Below, one piece after another: positions 28,201-42,790 of a stretch of 64,000 nucleotides of DNA. Source of the DNA: Lepidurus packardi (lineage: Eukaryota > Arthropoda > Branchiopoda > Notostraca > Triopsidae). The translations under genes were made by a program, and so were the position numbers. The notes beneath the pieces are model-generated. The model was not told the DNA's origin. It ran no database searches and saw only the letters and a list, made by a program, of their open reading frames with translations. Position 1 is the first letter of the stretch. Every line of letters begins with the position of its first letter. The stretch is taken from assembly GCA_023053545.1 (NCBI GenBank), contig JAKZAN010000070.1, positions 1 to 64,000 of the forward strand, written 5' to 3'.

Positions 28201-31200
28201 CAGGTCTAAACTGGTTTAAACTGGTTGATACTAGTTCAAACTGGTTGAAATTTTTTTAACAGGTCTAAACTGGTTTAAACTAGTTTATTAACTGTGTTAC
28301 ACTATTTTAAACTTGTTTATACTAGTTCAAACTGGTTTAAACTGGTTTACACAGGTCTAAACTGGTTTAAGCTAGTTTATAAACTGGTTTATACCTTTGT
28401 AAACAGGTCTAAACTGGTTCAAAATGGCATAAACTGGTTTACACAGATCTAAACTGGTTTAAACTGGTTCATACTAGTTCAAACTGGTTTAGACTGGTCT
28501 ACTCATGTCAAAACTGGTTTAAGGTAGTTTATAGACTGGTTTATACTAGTTCGAACTGGTTTGAACCGGTTAAAACTGGCTTAATCTGGTTTAAACTGGT
28601 CAAAACTAGATTATAAACTGGTTTATACCGGTGTAAACAGGTCTAAACTGGTTTTAACTGGTATAAACTGGTTTACAAAGGTTTAAACTGGTTTATACTA
28701 GTTCAAACTGGTTGAAATTTATTTAACAGGTCTAAACTTGTTTTAACTAGTTTATAAACTGGTTTAAAACGTTTTTAACTGGCTTAAACTGGTTTAAACC
28801 AGGCCTAAACAGGTCTTAACTGGTTTAAACTAGTTTATTAACTGTTTTACACTGGTTTAAACTTGTTTATACTAGTTCAAACTGGTTTAAACTGGTTTAC
28901 ACAGGTCTAAACTGGTTTAAGCTAGTTTATAAACTGGTTTACACCGGTGTAAACAGGTCCAAACTGGTTCTAAATGGTATAAACTGGTTTACACAGGTCT
29001 AAACTGGTGTAAACTGGTTTGTACTAGTTCAAACTGGTTTAAACCGGTTAAAACTGGCTTAATCTGGTTTAAACTGGTCAAAACTAGATTATAAACTGGT
29101 TTATACCGGTGTAAACAGGTCTAAACTGGTTTTAACTGGTATAAACTGGTTTACGCAGGTCTAAACTGGTTTAAACTGGTTTATACTAGATCAAACTGGT
29201 TGAAATTTTTTTAACAGGTCTAAACTGGTTTAAACTAGTTTATTAACTGTGTTACACTGGTTTAAACTTGTTTATACTAGTTCAAACTGGTTTAAACTGG
29301 TTTACACAGGTCTAAACTGGTTTAAGCTAGTTTATAAACTGGTTTATACCGGTGTAAACAGGTCTAAATTGGTTCTAAATGGTATAAACTGGTTTACACA
29401 GGTCTAAACTGGTTTAAACTGGTTTATACTAGTTCAAACTGGTTTAAGCCGGTTAAAACTGGCTTAATCTGGTTTAAACTGGTCAAAACCAGATTATAAA
29501 CTGGTTTATACCGGTGTAAACAGGTCTAAACTGGTTTTAACTGGTATAAACTGGTTTACAAAGGTTTAAACTGGTTTATACTAGTTTAAACTGGTTGAAA
29601 TTTTTTTAACAGGTCTAAACTGGTTTAAACTAGTTTATTAACTGTGTTACACTGGTTTAAACTAGTTTATACTAGTTCAAACTGGTTTAAACTGGTTTAC
29701 ACAGGTCTAAACTGGTTTAAGCTAGTTTATAAACTGGTTTATACCGGTGTTAACAGGTCTAATCTGGTTCTAAATGGTATAAACTGGTTTACACAGGTCT
29801 AAACTGGTTTAAACTGGTTTATACTATTTCAAACTCGTTTAAGCCGGTTAAAACTGGCTTTATCTGGTTTAAACTGGTCAAAACCAGATTATAAACTGGT
29901 TTATACCGGTGTAAACAGGTCTAAACTGGTTTTAACTGGTTTATACTAGTTCAAACTGGTTTAGACTGGTCTACTCATGTCAAAACTGGTTTACTCATGT
30001 CTAAACTGGTTTAAGGTAGTTTGTAAACTGGTTTATACTAGTTCAAACTGGTTTAAACCGGTTAAAACTGGCTTAATCTGGTTTAAACTGGTCAAAACTA
30101 GATTATAAACTGGTTTATACCGGTGTAAACAAGTCTAAACTGGTTTTAACTGGTATAAACTGGTTTACACAGGTCTAAACTGGTTTAAACTGGTTTATAC
30201 TAGTTCAAACTGGTTGAAATTTTTTTAACAGGTCTAAACTGGTTTAAACTAGTTTATTAACTGTGTTAAACTGGTTTAAACTTGTTTATACTAGTTCAAA
30301 CTGGTTTAAACTGGTTTACACAGGTCTAAACTGGTTTAAGCTAGTTTATAAACTGGTTTACACCGGTGTAAACAGGTCTAAACTGGTTCTAAATGGCATA
30401 AACTGGTTTACACAGGTCTAAACTGGTTTAAACTGGTTTATACTAGTTCAAACTGGTTTAGACTGGTCTACTCATGTCAAAACTGGTTTACTCATGTCTA
30501 AACTGGTTTAAGGTAGTTTATAGACTGGTTTATACTAGTTCAAACTCGTTTAAACCGGTTAAAACTGGCTTAATCTGGTTAAAACTGGTCAAAACTAGAT
30601 TATAAACTGGTTTATACCGGTGTAAACAGGTCTAAACTGGTTTTAACTGGTATAAACTGGTTTACACAGGTCTAAACTGGTTTAAACTGGTTTATACTAG
30701 TTCAAACTGGTTGAAATTTTTTGAACAGGTCTAAACTGGTTTAAACTAGTTTATTAAATGTGTTACACTGGTTTAAACTTGTTTATACTAGTTCAAACTG
30801 GTTTAAACTGGTTTACACAGGTCTAAACTGGTTTAAGCGAGTTCATAAACTGGTTTATACCGGTGTAAACAGGTCTAAACTGGTTTAAGCTAGTTCATAA
30901 ACTGGTTTATACCGGTGTAAACAGGTCTAAACTGGTTCTAAATGGTATAAACTGGTTTACACAGGTCTAAACTGGTTTATACTGGTTTATACTAGTTCAA
31001 ACTGGTTTAAATTTTTTTTAACAGGTCTAAGCTTGTTTAAGCTAGTTTATAAACTGGTTTAAACCGTTTTTAACTGGCTTAAACTGGTTTAAACCAGCCC
31101 TAAAAGGTCTAAACTGGTTTAAACTAGTTTATTAACTGTTTTACACTGGTTTAACCTGGTTTTTACTAGTTCAAACTGGTTTAAACTGGTCTACTCATGT

Positions 31201-32170
31201 CTAAACTGGTTTACTCATGTCTAAACTGGTTTAACGTAGTTTATAAACTGGTTTATACTAGTTCAAACTGGTTTAAACCGGTTAAAACTGGCTTAATCTG
31301 GTTTAAACTGGTTAAAACTAGATTATAGACTGGTTTATACCGGTGTAAACAGGTCTAAACTGGGTTTAACTGGTATAAACTAGTTCAAACTGGTTTAAAT
31401 TTTTTAACAGGTCTAAACTGGTTTAAACTAGTTTATTAACTGTGTTACACTGGTTTAAACTTGTTTATACTAGTTCACACTGGTTTACACAGGTCTAAAC
31501 TGGTTAAAGCTAGTTTATAAACTGGTTTATACCGGTGTAAACAGGTCTAAACTGGTTCTAAATGGTATAAACTGGTTTACACAGGTCTAAACTGGTTTAA
31601 ACTGGTTTATACTAGTTCAAACTGGTTTAAGCCGGTTAAAACTGGCTTAATCTGGTTTAAACTGGTCAAAACCGGATTATAAACTGGTTTATACCGGTGT
31701 AAACAGGTCTAAACTGGTTTTAACTGGTATAAACTGGTTTACAAAGGTTTAAACTGGTTTATACTAGTTTACACAGGTCTAAACTGGTTTAAGCTAGTTT
31801 ATAAACTGGTTTACACCGGTGTAAACAGGTCCAAACTGGTTCTAAATGGTATAAACTGGTTTACACAGGTCTAAACTGGTGTAAACTGGTTTATACTAGT
31901 TCAAACTGGTTTAAACCGGTTACAACTGGCTTAATCTGGTTTAAACTGGTCAAAACTAGATTATAAACTGGTTTATACCGGTGTAAACAGGTCTAAACTG
32001 GTTTTAACTGGTTTATACTAGTTCAAACTGGTTTAGACTGGTCTACTCATGTCAAAACTGGTTTACACAGGTCTAAACTGGTTTAAGCTAGTTTATAAAC
32101 TGGTTTACACCGGTGTAAACAGGTCCAAACTGGTTCTAAATGGTATAAACTGGTTTACACAGGTCTAAAC

Positions 32171-34066
32171 TGGTGTAAACTGGTTGATACTAGTTCAAAC
32201 TGGTTGAAATTTTTTTAACGGGTCTAAACTTGTTCAAACTAGTTTATAAACTGGTTTAAAACGTTTTTAACTGGCTTAAACTGGTTTAAACCAGGCCTAA
32301 ACAGGTCTAAACTGGTTTAAACTAGTTTATTAACTGTTTTACACTGGTTTAAACTTGTTTATACTAGCTCAAACTGGTTTAAACTGGTTTACACAGGTCT
32401 AAACTGGTTTAAGCGAGTTCATAAACTGGTTTATACCGGTGTAAACAGGTCTAAACTGGTTCTAAATGGTATAAACTGGTTTACACAGGTCTAAACTGGT
32501 TTATACTAGTTCAAACTGGTTTAAATTTTTTTTAACAGGTCTAAGCTTGTTTAAGCTAGTTTATAAACTGGTTTAAACCGTTTTTAACTGGCTTAAACTG
32601 GTTTAAACCAGGCCTAAAAAGGTCTAAACTGGTTTAAACTAGTTTATTAACTGTTTTACACTGGTTTAACCTGGTTTATACTAGTTCAAACTGGTTTAAA
32701 CTGGTCTACTCATGTCTAAACTAGTTTACTCATGTCTATACTGGTTTAACGTAGTTTATAAACTGGTTTATACTAGTTCAAACTGGTTTACACCGGTTAA
32801 AACTGGCTTAATCTGGTTTAAACTGGTTAAAACTAGATTATAAACTGGTTTATACCGGTGTAAACAGGTCTAAACTGGTTTTAACTGGTATAAACTAGTT
32901 CAAACTGGTTTAAATTTTTTTAATAGGTCTAAACTGGTTTAAACTAGTTTATTAACTGTGTTACACTGGTTTAAACTTGTTTATACTAGTTCAAACTGGT
33001 TTAAACTGGTTTACACAGGTCTAAACTGGTTTAAGCTAGTTTATAAACTGGTTTATACCGGTGTAAACAGGTTTAAACTGGTTCTAAATGGTATAAACTG
33101 GTTTACACAGGTCTAAACTGGTGTAAACTGGTTGATACTAGTTCAAACTGGTTGAAATTTTTTTAACGGGTCTAAACTTGTTCAAACTAGTTTATAAACT
33201 GGTTTAAAACGTTTTTAACTGGCTTAAACTGGTTTAAACCAGGCCTAAACAGGTCTAAACTGGTTTAAACTAGTTTATTAACTGTTTTACACTGGTTTAA
33301 ACTTGTTTATACTAGCTCAAACTGGTTTAAACTGGTTTACACAGGTCTAAACTGGTTTAAGCGAGTTCATAAACTGGTTTATACCGGTGTAAACAGGTCT
33401 AAACTGGTTCTAAATGGTATAAACTGGTTTACACAGGTCTAAACTGGTTTATACTAGTTCAAACTGGTTTAAATTTTTTTTAACAGGTCTAAGCTTGTTT
33501 AAGCTAGTTTATAAACTGGTTTAAACCGTTTTTAACTGGCTTAAACTGGTTTAAACCAGGCCTAAAAAGGTCTAAACTGGTTTAAACTAGTTTATTAACT
33601 GTTTTACACTGGTTTAACCTGGTTTATACTAGTTCAAACTGGTTTAAACTGGTCTACTCATGTCTAAACTAGTTTACTCATGTCTATACTGGTTTAACGT
33701 AGTTTATAAACTGGTTTATACTAGTTCAAACTGGTTTACACCGGTTAAAACTGGCTTAATCTGGTTTAAACTGGTTAAAACTAGATTATAAACTGGTTTA
33801 TACCGGTGTAAACAGGTCTAAACTGGTTTTAACTGGTATAAACTAGTTCAAACTGGTTTAAATTTTTTTAATAGGTCTAAACTGGTTTAAACTAGTTTAT
33901 TAACTGTGTTACACTGGTTTAAACTTGTTTATACTAGTTCAAACTGGTTTAAACTGGTTTACACAGGTCTAAACTGGTTTAAGCTAGTTTATAAACTGGT
34001 TTATACCGGTGTAAACAGGTTTAAACTGGTTCTAAATGGTATAAACTGGTTTACACAGGTCTAAAC
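32171..34066. repeat. 948-bp tandem duplication, apparently identical copies
   Basis: Copy 1 is about 32171-33118 and copy 2 about 33119-34066. Rare variants recur exactly 948 bp apart: TTTTTTTAACGGGTC, TACTAGCTCAAAC, CTAAACTAGTTTACTCATG followed by CTATACTGG, GGTTTACACCGG, TTTTTTTAATAGG and CAGGTTTAAACTGGTTC. I saw no difference between the copies on reading, so this is among the youngest duplications in the array. A collapse or expansion error of the assembly would look the same. Confidence 0.85.
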
Positions 34067-36933
34067 TGGTTTAAACTGGTTTATACTAGTTCAAACTTTT
34101 TTAAGCCGGTTAAAACTGGCTTAATCTGGTTTAAACTGGTCAAAACCAGATTATAAACTGGTTTATACCGGTGTAAACAGGTCTAAACTGGTTTTAACTG
34201 GTTTATACTAGTTCAAACTGGTTTAGACTGGTCTACTCGTGTCAAAACTGGTTTACTCATGTCTAAACTGGTTTAAGGTAGTTTGTAAACTGGTTTATAC
34301 TAGTTCAAACTGGTTTAAACCGGTTAAAACTGGCTTAATCTGGTTTAAACTGGTAAAAACTAGATTATAAACTGGTTTATACCGGTGTAAACAGGTCTAA
34401 ACTGGTTTTAACTGGTATAAACTGGTTTACACAGGTCTAAACTGGTTTAAACTGGTTTATACTAGTTCAAACTGGTTGAAATTTTTTTAACAGGTCTAAA
34501 CTGGTTTAAACTAGTTTATTAACTGTGTTAAACTGGTTTAAACTTGTTTATACTAGTTCAAACTGGTTTAAACTGGTTTACACAGGTCTAAACTGGTTCA
34601 CACCGGTGTAAACAGGTCCAAACTGGTTCTAAATGGTATAAACTGGTTTACACAGGTCTAAACTGGTGTAAACTGGTTTATACTAGTTCAAACTGGTTTA
34701 AACCGGTTAAAACTGGCTTAATCTGGTTTAAACTGGACAAAACTAGATTATAAACTGGTTTATACCGGTGTAAACAGGTCTAAACTGGTTTTAACTGGTA
34801 TAAACTGGTTTACACAGGTCTAAACTGGTTTAAACTGGTTGATACTAGTTCAAACTGGTTGAAATTTTTTTAACAGGTCTAAACTTGTTCAAACTAGTTT
34901 ATAAACTGGTGTAAAACGTTTTTAACTGGCTTAAACTGGTTTAAACCAGGCCTAAACAGGTCTAAACTGGTTTAAACTAGTTTATTAACTGTTTTACACT
35001 GGTTTAAACTTGTTTATACTAGTTCAAACTGGTTTAAACTGGTTTACACAGGTCTAAACTGGTTTAAGCGAGTTCATAAACTGGTTTATACCGGTTTAAA
35101 CAGGTCTAAACTGGTTTAAGCTAGTTCATAAACTGGTTTATACCGGTGTAAACAGGTCTAAACTGGTTCTAATTGGTATAAACTGGTTTACACAAGTCTA
35201 AACTGGTTTATACTGGTTTATTCTAGTTCAAACTGGTTTAAATTTTTTTTAACAGGTCTAAGCTTGTTTAAGCTAGTTTATAAACTGGTTTAAACTGTTT
35301 TTAACTGGCTTAAACTGGTTTAAACCAGGCCTAAAAAGGTCTAAACTGGTTTAAACTAGTTTATTAACTGTTTTACACTGGTTTAACCTGGTTTGTACTA
35401 GTTCAAACTTTTTTAAACTGGTCTACTCATGTCTAAACTGGTTTAACGTAGTTTATAAACTGGTTTATACTAGTTCAAACTGCTTTAAACCGGTTAAAAC
35501 TGGCTTAATCTGGTTTAAACTGGTTAAATCTAGATTATAAACTGGTTTATACCGGTGTAAACAGGTCTAAACTGGTTTTAACTGGTATAAACTAGTTCAA
35601 ACTGGTTTAAATTTTTTAACAGGTCTAAACTGGTTTAAACTAGTTTATTAACTGTGTTACACTGGTTTAAACTTGTTTATACTAGTTCAAACTGGTTTAA
35701 ACTGGTTTACACAGGTCTAAACTGGTTTAAGCTAGTTTATAAACTGGTTTATACCGGTGTAAACAGGTCTAAACTGGTTCTAAATGGTATAAACTGGTTT
35801 ACACAGGTCTAAACTGGTTTAAACTGGTTTATACTAGTTCAAACTGGTTTAAGCCGGTTAAAACTGGCTTAATCTGGTTTAAACTGGTCAAAACCAGATT
35901 ATAAACTGGTTTATACCGGTGTAAACAGGTCTAAACTGGTTTTAACTGGTATAAACTGGTTTACAAAGGTTTAAACTGGTTTATACTAGTTTACACAGGT
36001 CTAAACTGGTTTAAGCTAGTTTATAAACTGGTTTACACCGGTGTAAACAGGTCCAAACTGGTTCTAAATGGTATAAACTGGTTTACACAGGTCTAAACTG
36101 GTGTAAACTGGTTTATACTAGTTCAAACTGGTTTAAACCGGTTACAACTGGCTTAATCTGGTTTAAACTGGTCAAAACTAGATTATAAACTGGTTTATAC
36201 CGGTGTAAACAGGTCTAAACTGGTTTTAACTGGTTTATACTAGTTCAAACTGGTTTAGACTGGTCTACTCATGTCAAAACTGGTTTACACAGGTCTAATC
36301 TGGTTTAAGCTAGTTTATAAACTGGTTTACACCGGTGTAAACAGGTCCAAACTGGTTCTAAATGGTATAAACTGGTTTACACAGGTCTAAACTGGTGTAA
36401 ACTGGTTTATACTAGTTCAAACTGGTTTAAACCGGTTAAAACTGGCTTAATCTTGTTTAAACTGGTCAAAACTAGATTATAAACTGGTTTATACCGGTGT
36501 AAACAGGTCTAAACTGGTTTTAACTGGTATAAACTGGTTTACACAGGTCTAAACTGGTTTAAACTGGTTGATACTAGTTCAAACTGGTTGAAATTTTTTT
36601 AACGGGTCTAAACTTGTTCAAACTAGTTTATAAACTGGTTTAAAACGTTTTTAACTGGCTTAAACTGGTTTAAACCAGGCCTAAACAGGTCTAAACTGGT
36701 TTAAACTAGTTTATTAACTGTTTTACACTGGTTTAAACTTGTTTATACTAGCTCAAACTGGTTTAAACTGGTTTACACAGGTCTAAACTGGTTTAAGCGA
36801 GTTCATAAACTGGTTTATACCGGTGTAAACAGGTCTAAACTGGTTCTAAATGGTATAAACTGGTTTACACAGGTCTAAACTGTTTTATACTGGTTTATAC
36901 TAGTTCAAACTGGTTTAAATTTTTTTTAACAGG

Positions 36934-37030
36934 TTTTTTTTTAAACTGGTTTAAAACGTTTTTAACTGGCTTAAACTGGTTTAAACCAGGCCTAAACAGC
37001 TAAACAGCTAAACAGCTAAACAGCTAAACA
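36934..37030. repeat. Irregular insertion ending in an 8-bp microsatellite (TAAACAGC)n
   Basis: The usual phrase TTTTAACAGGTCTAAGCTTG is interrupted. After AACAGG there is an extra T-run, then a displaced piece of the TTTAAAACGTTTTTAACTGG to AAACCAGGCC module. Next come four perfect TAAACAGC units (36993-37024) plus TAAACA, before normal satellite resumes at GGCTTGTTTAAGC. It is the only 8-bp repeat I saw inside the decamer array. Confidence 0.85.
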
Positions 37031-38390
37031 GGCTTGTTTAAGCTAGTTTATAAACTGGTTTAAACCGTTTTTAACTGGCTTAAACTGGTTTAAACCAGCC
37101 CTAAAAGGTCTAAACTGGTTTAAACTAGTTTATTAACTGTTTTACACTGGTTTAACCTGGTTTTTACTAGTTCGAACTGGTTTAAACTGGTCTACTCATG
37201 TCTAAACTGGTTTACTCATGTCTAAACTGGTTTAACGTAGTTTATAAACTGGTTTATACTAGTTCAAACTGGTTTAAACCGGTTAAAACTGGCTTAATCT
37301 GGTTTAAACTGGTTAAAACTAGATTATAGACTGGTTTATACCGGTGTAAACAGGTCTAAACTGGGTTTAACTGGTATAAACTAGTTCAAACTGGTTTAAA
37401 TTTTTTAACAGGTCTAAACTGGTTTAAACTAGTTTATTAACTGTGTTACACTGGTTTAAACTTGTTTATACTAGTTCAAACTGGTTTAAACTGGTTTACA
37501 CAGGTCTAAACTGGTTAAAGCTAGTTTATAAACTGGTTTATACCGGTGTAAACAGGTCTAAACTGGTTCTAAATGGTATAAACTGGTTTACACAGGTCTA
37601 AACTGGTTTAAACTGGTTTATACTAGTTCAAACTGGTTTAAGCCGGTTAAAACTGGCTTAATCTGGTTTAAACTGGTCAAAACCAGATTATAAACTGGTT
37701 TATACCGGTGTAAACAGGTCTAAACTGGTTTAAACTGGTATAAACTGGTTTACAAAGGTTTAAACTGGTTTATACTAGTTTACACAGGTCTAAACTGGTT
37801 TAAGCTAGTTTATAAACTGGTTTACACCGGTGTAAACAGGTCCAAACTGGTTCTAAATGGTATAAACTGGTTTACACAGGTCTAAACTGGTGTAAACTGG
37901 TTTATACTAGTTCAAACTGGTTTAAACCGGTTACAACTGGCTTAATCTGGTTTAAACTGGTCAAAACTAGATTATAAACTGGTTTATACCGGTGTAAACA
38001 GGTCTAAACTGGTTTTAACTGGTTTATACTAGTTCAAACTGGTTTAGACTGGTCTACTCATGTCAAAACTGGTTTACACAGGTCTAAACTGGTTTAAGCT
38101 AGTTTATAAACTGGTTTACACCGGTGCAAACAGGTCCAAACTGGTTCTAAATGGTATAAACTGGTTTACACAGGTCTAAACTGGTGTAAACTGGTTTATA
38201 CTAGTTCAAACTGGTTTAAAGCGGTTAAAACTGGCTTAATCTGGTTTAAACTGGTCAAAACTAGATTATAAACTGGTTTATACCGGTGTAAACAGGTCTA
38301 AACTGGTTTTAACTGGTATAAACTGGTTTACACAGGTCTAAACTGGTTTAAACTGGTTGATACTAGTTCAAACTGGTTGAAATTTTTTTA

Positions 38391-41300
38391 ACGGGTCTAA
38401 ACTTGTTCAAACTAGTTTATAAACTGGTTTAAAACGTTTTTAACTGGCTTAAACTGGTTTAAACCAGGCCTAAACAGGTCTAAACTGGTTTAAACTAGTT
38501 TATTAACTGTTTTACACTGGTTTAAACTTGTTTATACTAGCTCAAACTGGTTTAAACTGGTTTACACAGGTCTAAACTGGTTTAAGCGAGTTCATAAACT
38601 GGTTTATACCGGTGTAAACAGGTCTAAACTGGTTCTAAATGGTATAAACTGGTTTACACAGGTCTAAACTGGTTTATACTGGTTTATACTAGTTCAAACT
38701 GGTTTAAATTTTTTTTAACAGGTCTAAGCTTGTTTAAGCTAGTTTATAAACTGGTTTAAACCGTTTTTAACTGGCTTAAACTGGTTTAAACCAGGCCTAA
38801 AAAGGTCTAAACTGGTTTAAACTAGTTTATTAACTGTTTTACACTGGTTTAACCTGGTTTATACTAGTTCAAACTGGTTTAAACTGGTCTACTCATGTCT
38901 AAACTAGTTTACTCATGTCTATACTGGTTTAACGTAGTTTATAAACTGGTTTATACTAGTTCAAACTGGTTTACACCGGTTAAAACTGGCTTAATCTGGT
39001 TTAAACTGGTTAAAACTAGATTATAAACTGGTTTATACCGGTGTAAACAGGTCTAAACTGGTTTTAACTGGTATAAACTAGTTCAAACTGGTTTAAATTT
39101 TTTTAATAGGTCTAAACTGGTTTAAACTAGTTTATTAACTGTGTTACACTGGTTTAAACTTGTTTATACTAGTTCAAACTGGTTTAAACTGGTTTACACA
39201 GGTCTAAACTGGTTTAAGCTAGTTTATAAACTGGTTTATACCGGTGTAAACAGGTCTAAACTGGTTCTAAATGGTATAAACTGGTTTACACAGGTCTAAA
39301 CTGGTTTAAGCTGGTTTATACTAGTTCAAACTGGTTTAAGCCGGTTAAAACTGGCTTAATCTGGTTTAAACTGGTCAAAACCAGATTATAAACTGGTTTA
39401 TACCGGTGTAAACAGGTCTAAACTGGTTTTAACTGGTTTATACTAGTTCAAACTGGTTTAGACTGGTCTACTCATGTCAAAACTGGTTTACTCATGTCTA
39501 AACTGGTTTAAGGTAGTTTGTAAACTGGTTTATACTAGTTCAAACTGGTTTAAACCGGTTAAAACTGGCTTAATCTGGTTTAAACTGGTAAAAACTAGAT
39601 TATAAACTGGTTTATACCGGTGTAAACAGGTCTAAACTGGTTTTAACTGGTATAAACTGGTTTACACAGGTCTAAACTGGTTTAAACTGGTTTATACTAG
39701 TTCAAACTGGTTGAAATTTTTTTAACAGGTCTAAACTGGTTTAAACTAGTTTATTAACTGTGTTAAACTGGTTTAAACTTGTTTATACTAGTTCAAACTG
39801 GTTTAAACTGGTTTACACAGGTCTAAACTGGTTTAAGCTAGTTTATAAACTGGTTCACACCGGTGTAAACAGGTCCAAACTGGTTCTAAATGGTATAAAC
39901 TGGTTTACACAGGTCTAAACTGGTGTAAACTGGTTTATACTAGTTCAAACTGGTTGAAATTTTTTTAACAGGTCTAAACTTGTTCAAACTAGTTTATAAA
40001 CTGGTGTAAAACGTTTTTAACTGGCTTAAACTGGTTTAAACCAGGCCTAAACAGGTCTAAACTGGTTTAAACTAGTTTATTAACTGTTTTACACTGGTTT
40101 AAACTTGTTTATACTAGTTCAAACTGGTTTAAACTGGTTTACACAGGTCTAAACTGGTTTAAGCGAGTTCATAAACTGGTTTATACCGGTTTAAACAGGT
40201 CTAAACTGGTTTAAGCTAGTTCATAAACTGGTTTATACCGGTGTAAACAGGTCTAAACTGGTTCTAATTGGTATAAACTGGTTTACACAGGTCTAAACTG
40301 GTTTATACTGGTTTATACTAGTTCAAACTGGTTTAAATTTTTTTTAACAGGTCTAAGCTTGTTTAAGCTAGTTTATAAACTGGTTTAAACTGTTTTTAAC
40401 TGGCTTAAACTGGTTTAAACCAGGCCTAAAAAGGTCTAAACTGGTTTAAACTAGTTTATTAACTGTTTTACACTGGTTTAACCTGGTTTGTACTAGTTCA
40501 AACTTTTTTAAACTGGTCTACTCATGTCTAAACTGGTTTAACGTAGTTTATAAACTGGTTTATACTAGTTCAAACTGCTTTAAACCGGTTAAAACTGGCT
40601 TAATCTGGTTTAAACTGGTTAAAACTAGATTATAAACTGGTTTATACCGGTGTAAACAGGTCTAAACTGGTTTTAACTGGTATAAACTAGTTCAAACTGG
40701 TTTAAATTTTTTAACAGGTCTAAACTGGTTTAAACTAGTTTATTAACTGTGTTACACTGGTTTAAACTTGTTTATACTAGTTCAAACTGGTTTAAACTGG
40801 TTTACACAGGTCTAAACTGGTTTAAGCTAGTTTATAAACTGGTTTATACCGGTGTAAACAGGTCTAAACTGGTTCTAAATGGTATAAACTGGTTTACACA
40901 GGTCTAAACTGGTTTAAACTGGTTTATACTAGTTCAAACTGGTTTAAGCCGGTTAAAACTGGCTTAATCTGGTTTAAACTGGTCAAAACCAGATTATAAA
41001 CTGGTTTATACCGGTGTAAACAGGTCTAAACTGGTTTTAACTGGTATAAACTGGTTTACAAAGGTTTTAACTGGTTTATACTAGTTTACACAGGTCTAAA
41101 CTGGTTTAAGCTAGTTTATAAACTGGTTTACACCGGTGTAAACAGGTCCAAACTGGTTCTAAATGGTATAAACTGGTTTACACAGGTCTAAACTGGTGTA
41201 AACTGGTTTATACTAGTTCAAACTGGTTTAAACCGGTTACAACTGGCTTAATCTGGTTTAAACTGGTCAAAACTAGATTATAAACTGGTTTATACCGGTG

Positions 41301-42700
41301 TAAACAGGTCTAAACTGGTTTTAACTGGTTTATACTAGTTCAAACTGGTTTAGACTGGTCTACTCATGTCAAAACTGGTTTACACAGGTCTAAACTGGTT
41401 TAAGCTAGTTTATAAACTGGTTTACACCGGTGTAAACAGGTCCAAACTGGTTCTAAATGGTATAAACTGGTTTACACAGGTCTAAACTGGTGTAAACTGG
41501 TTTATACTAGTTCAAACTGGTTTAAACCGGTTAAAACTGGCTTAATCTGGTTTAAACTGGTCAAAACTAGATTATAAACTGGTTTATACCGGTGTAAACA
41601 GGTCTAAACTGGTTTTAACTGGTATAAACTGGTTTACACAGGTCTAAACTGGTTTAAACTGGTTGATACTAGTTCAAACTGGTTGAAATTTTTTTAACGG
41701 GTCTAAACTTGTTCAAACTAGTTTATAAACTGGTTTAAAACGTTTTTAACTGGCTTAAACTGGTTTAAACCAGGCCTAAACAGGTCTAAACTGGTTTAAA
41801 CTAGTTTATTAACTGTTTTACACTGGTTTAAACTTGTTTATACTAGCTCAAACTGGTTTAAACTGGTTTACACAGGTCTAAACTGGTTTAAGCGAGTTCA
41901 TAAACTGGTTTATACCGGTGTAAACAGGTCTAAACTGGTTCTAAATGGTATAAACTGGTTTACACAGGTCTAAACTGGTTTATACTGGTTTATACTAGTT
42001 CAAACTGGTTTAAATTTTTTTTAACAGGTCTAAGCTTGTTTAAGCTAGTTTATAAACTGGTTTAAACCGTTTTTAACTGGCTTAAACTGGTTTAAACCAG
42101 GCCTAAAAAGGTCTAAACTGGTTTAAACTAGTTTATTAACTGTTTTACACTGGTTTAACCTGGTTTATACTAGTTCAAACTGGTTTAAACTATTCTACTC
42201 ATGTCTAAACTAGTTTACTCATGTCTATACTGGTTTAACGTAGTTTATAAACTGGTTTATACTAGTTCAAACTGGTTTACACCGGTTAAAACTGGCTTAA
42301 TCTGGTTTAAACTGGTTAAAACTAGATTTTAAACTGGTTTATACCGGTGTAAACAGGTCTAAACTGGTTTTAACTGGTATAAACTAGTTCAAACTGGTTT
42401 AAATTTTTTTAATAGGTCTAAACTGGTTTAAACTAGTTTATTAACTGTGTTACACTGGTTTAAACTTGTTTATACTAGTTCAAACTGGTTTAAACTGGTT
42501 TACACAGGTCTAAACTGGTTTAAGCTAGTTTATAAACTGGTTTATACCGGTGTAAACAGGTCTAAACTGGTTCTAAATGGTATAAACTGGTTTACACAGG
42601 TCTAAACTGGTTTAAACTGGTTTATACTAGTTCAAACTGGTTTAAGCCGGTTAAAACTGGCTTAATCTGGTTTAAACTGGTCAAAACCAGATTATAAACT
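38391..42700. repeat. About 3306-bp repeat offset inside the satellite
   Basis: Variant markers recur at about 3306 bp: TTAACGGGTC at 38391 and 41697, and the CTAAACTAGTTTACTCATG / CTATACTGG pair near 38901 and 42207. The same markers also occur in the 948-bp pair at 32-34 kb and near 36.6 kb, so this is one step of a larger mosaic of duplications. Boundaries are approximate. Confidence 0.65.
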
Positions 42701-42750
42701 GGTATATACCGGTGTAAACAGGTCTAAACTGGTTTTAACTGGTATAAACT

Positions 42751-42790
42751 GGTTTACAAAGGTTTAAACTGGTTTACAAAGGTTTAAACT
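42751..42790. repeat. 20-bp perfect tandem duplication (two decamers)
   Basis: GGTTTACAAAGGTTTAAACT occurs twice back to back. In all other copies of this module it occurs once. Confidence 0.85.
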
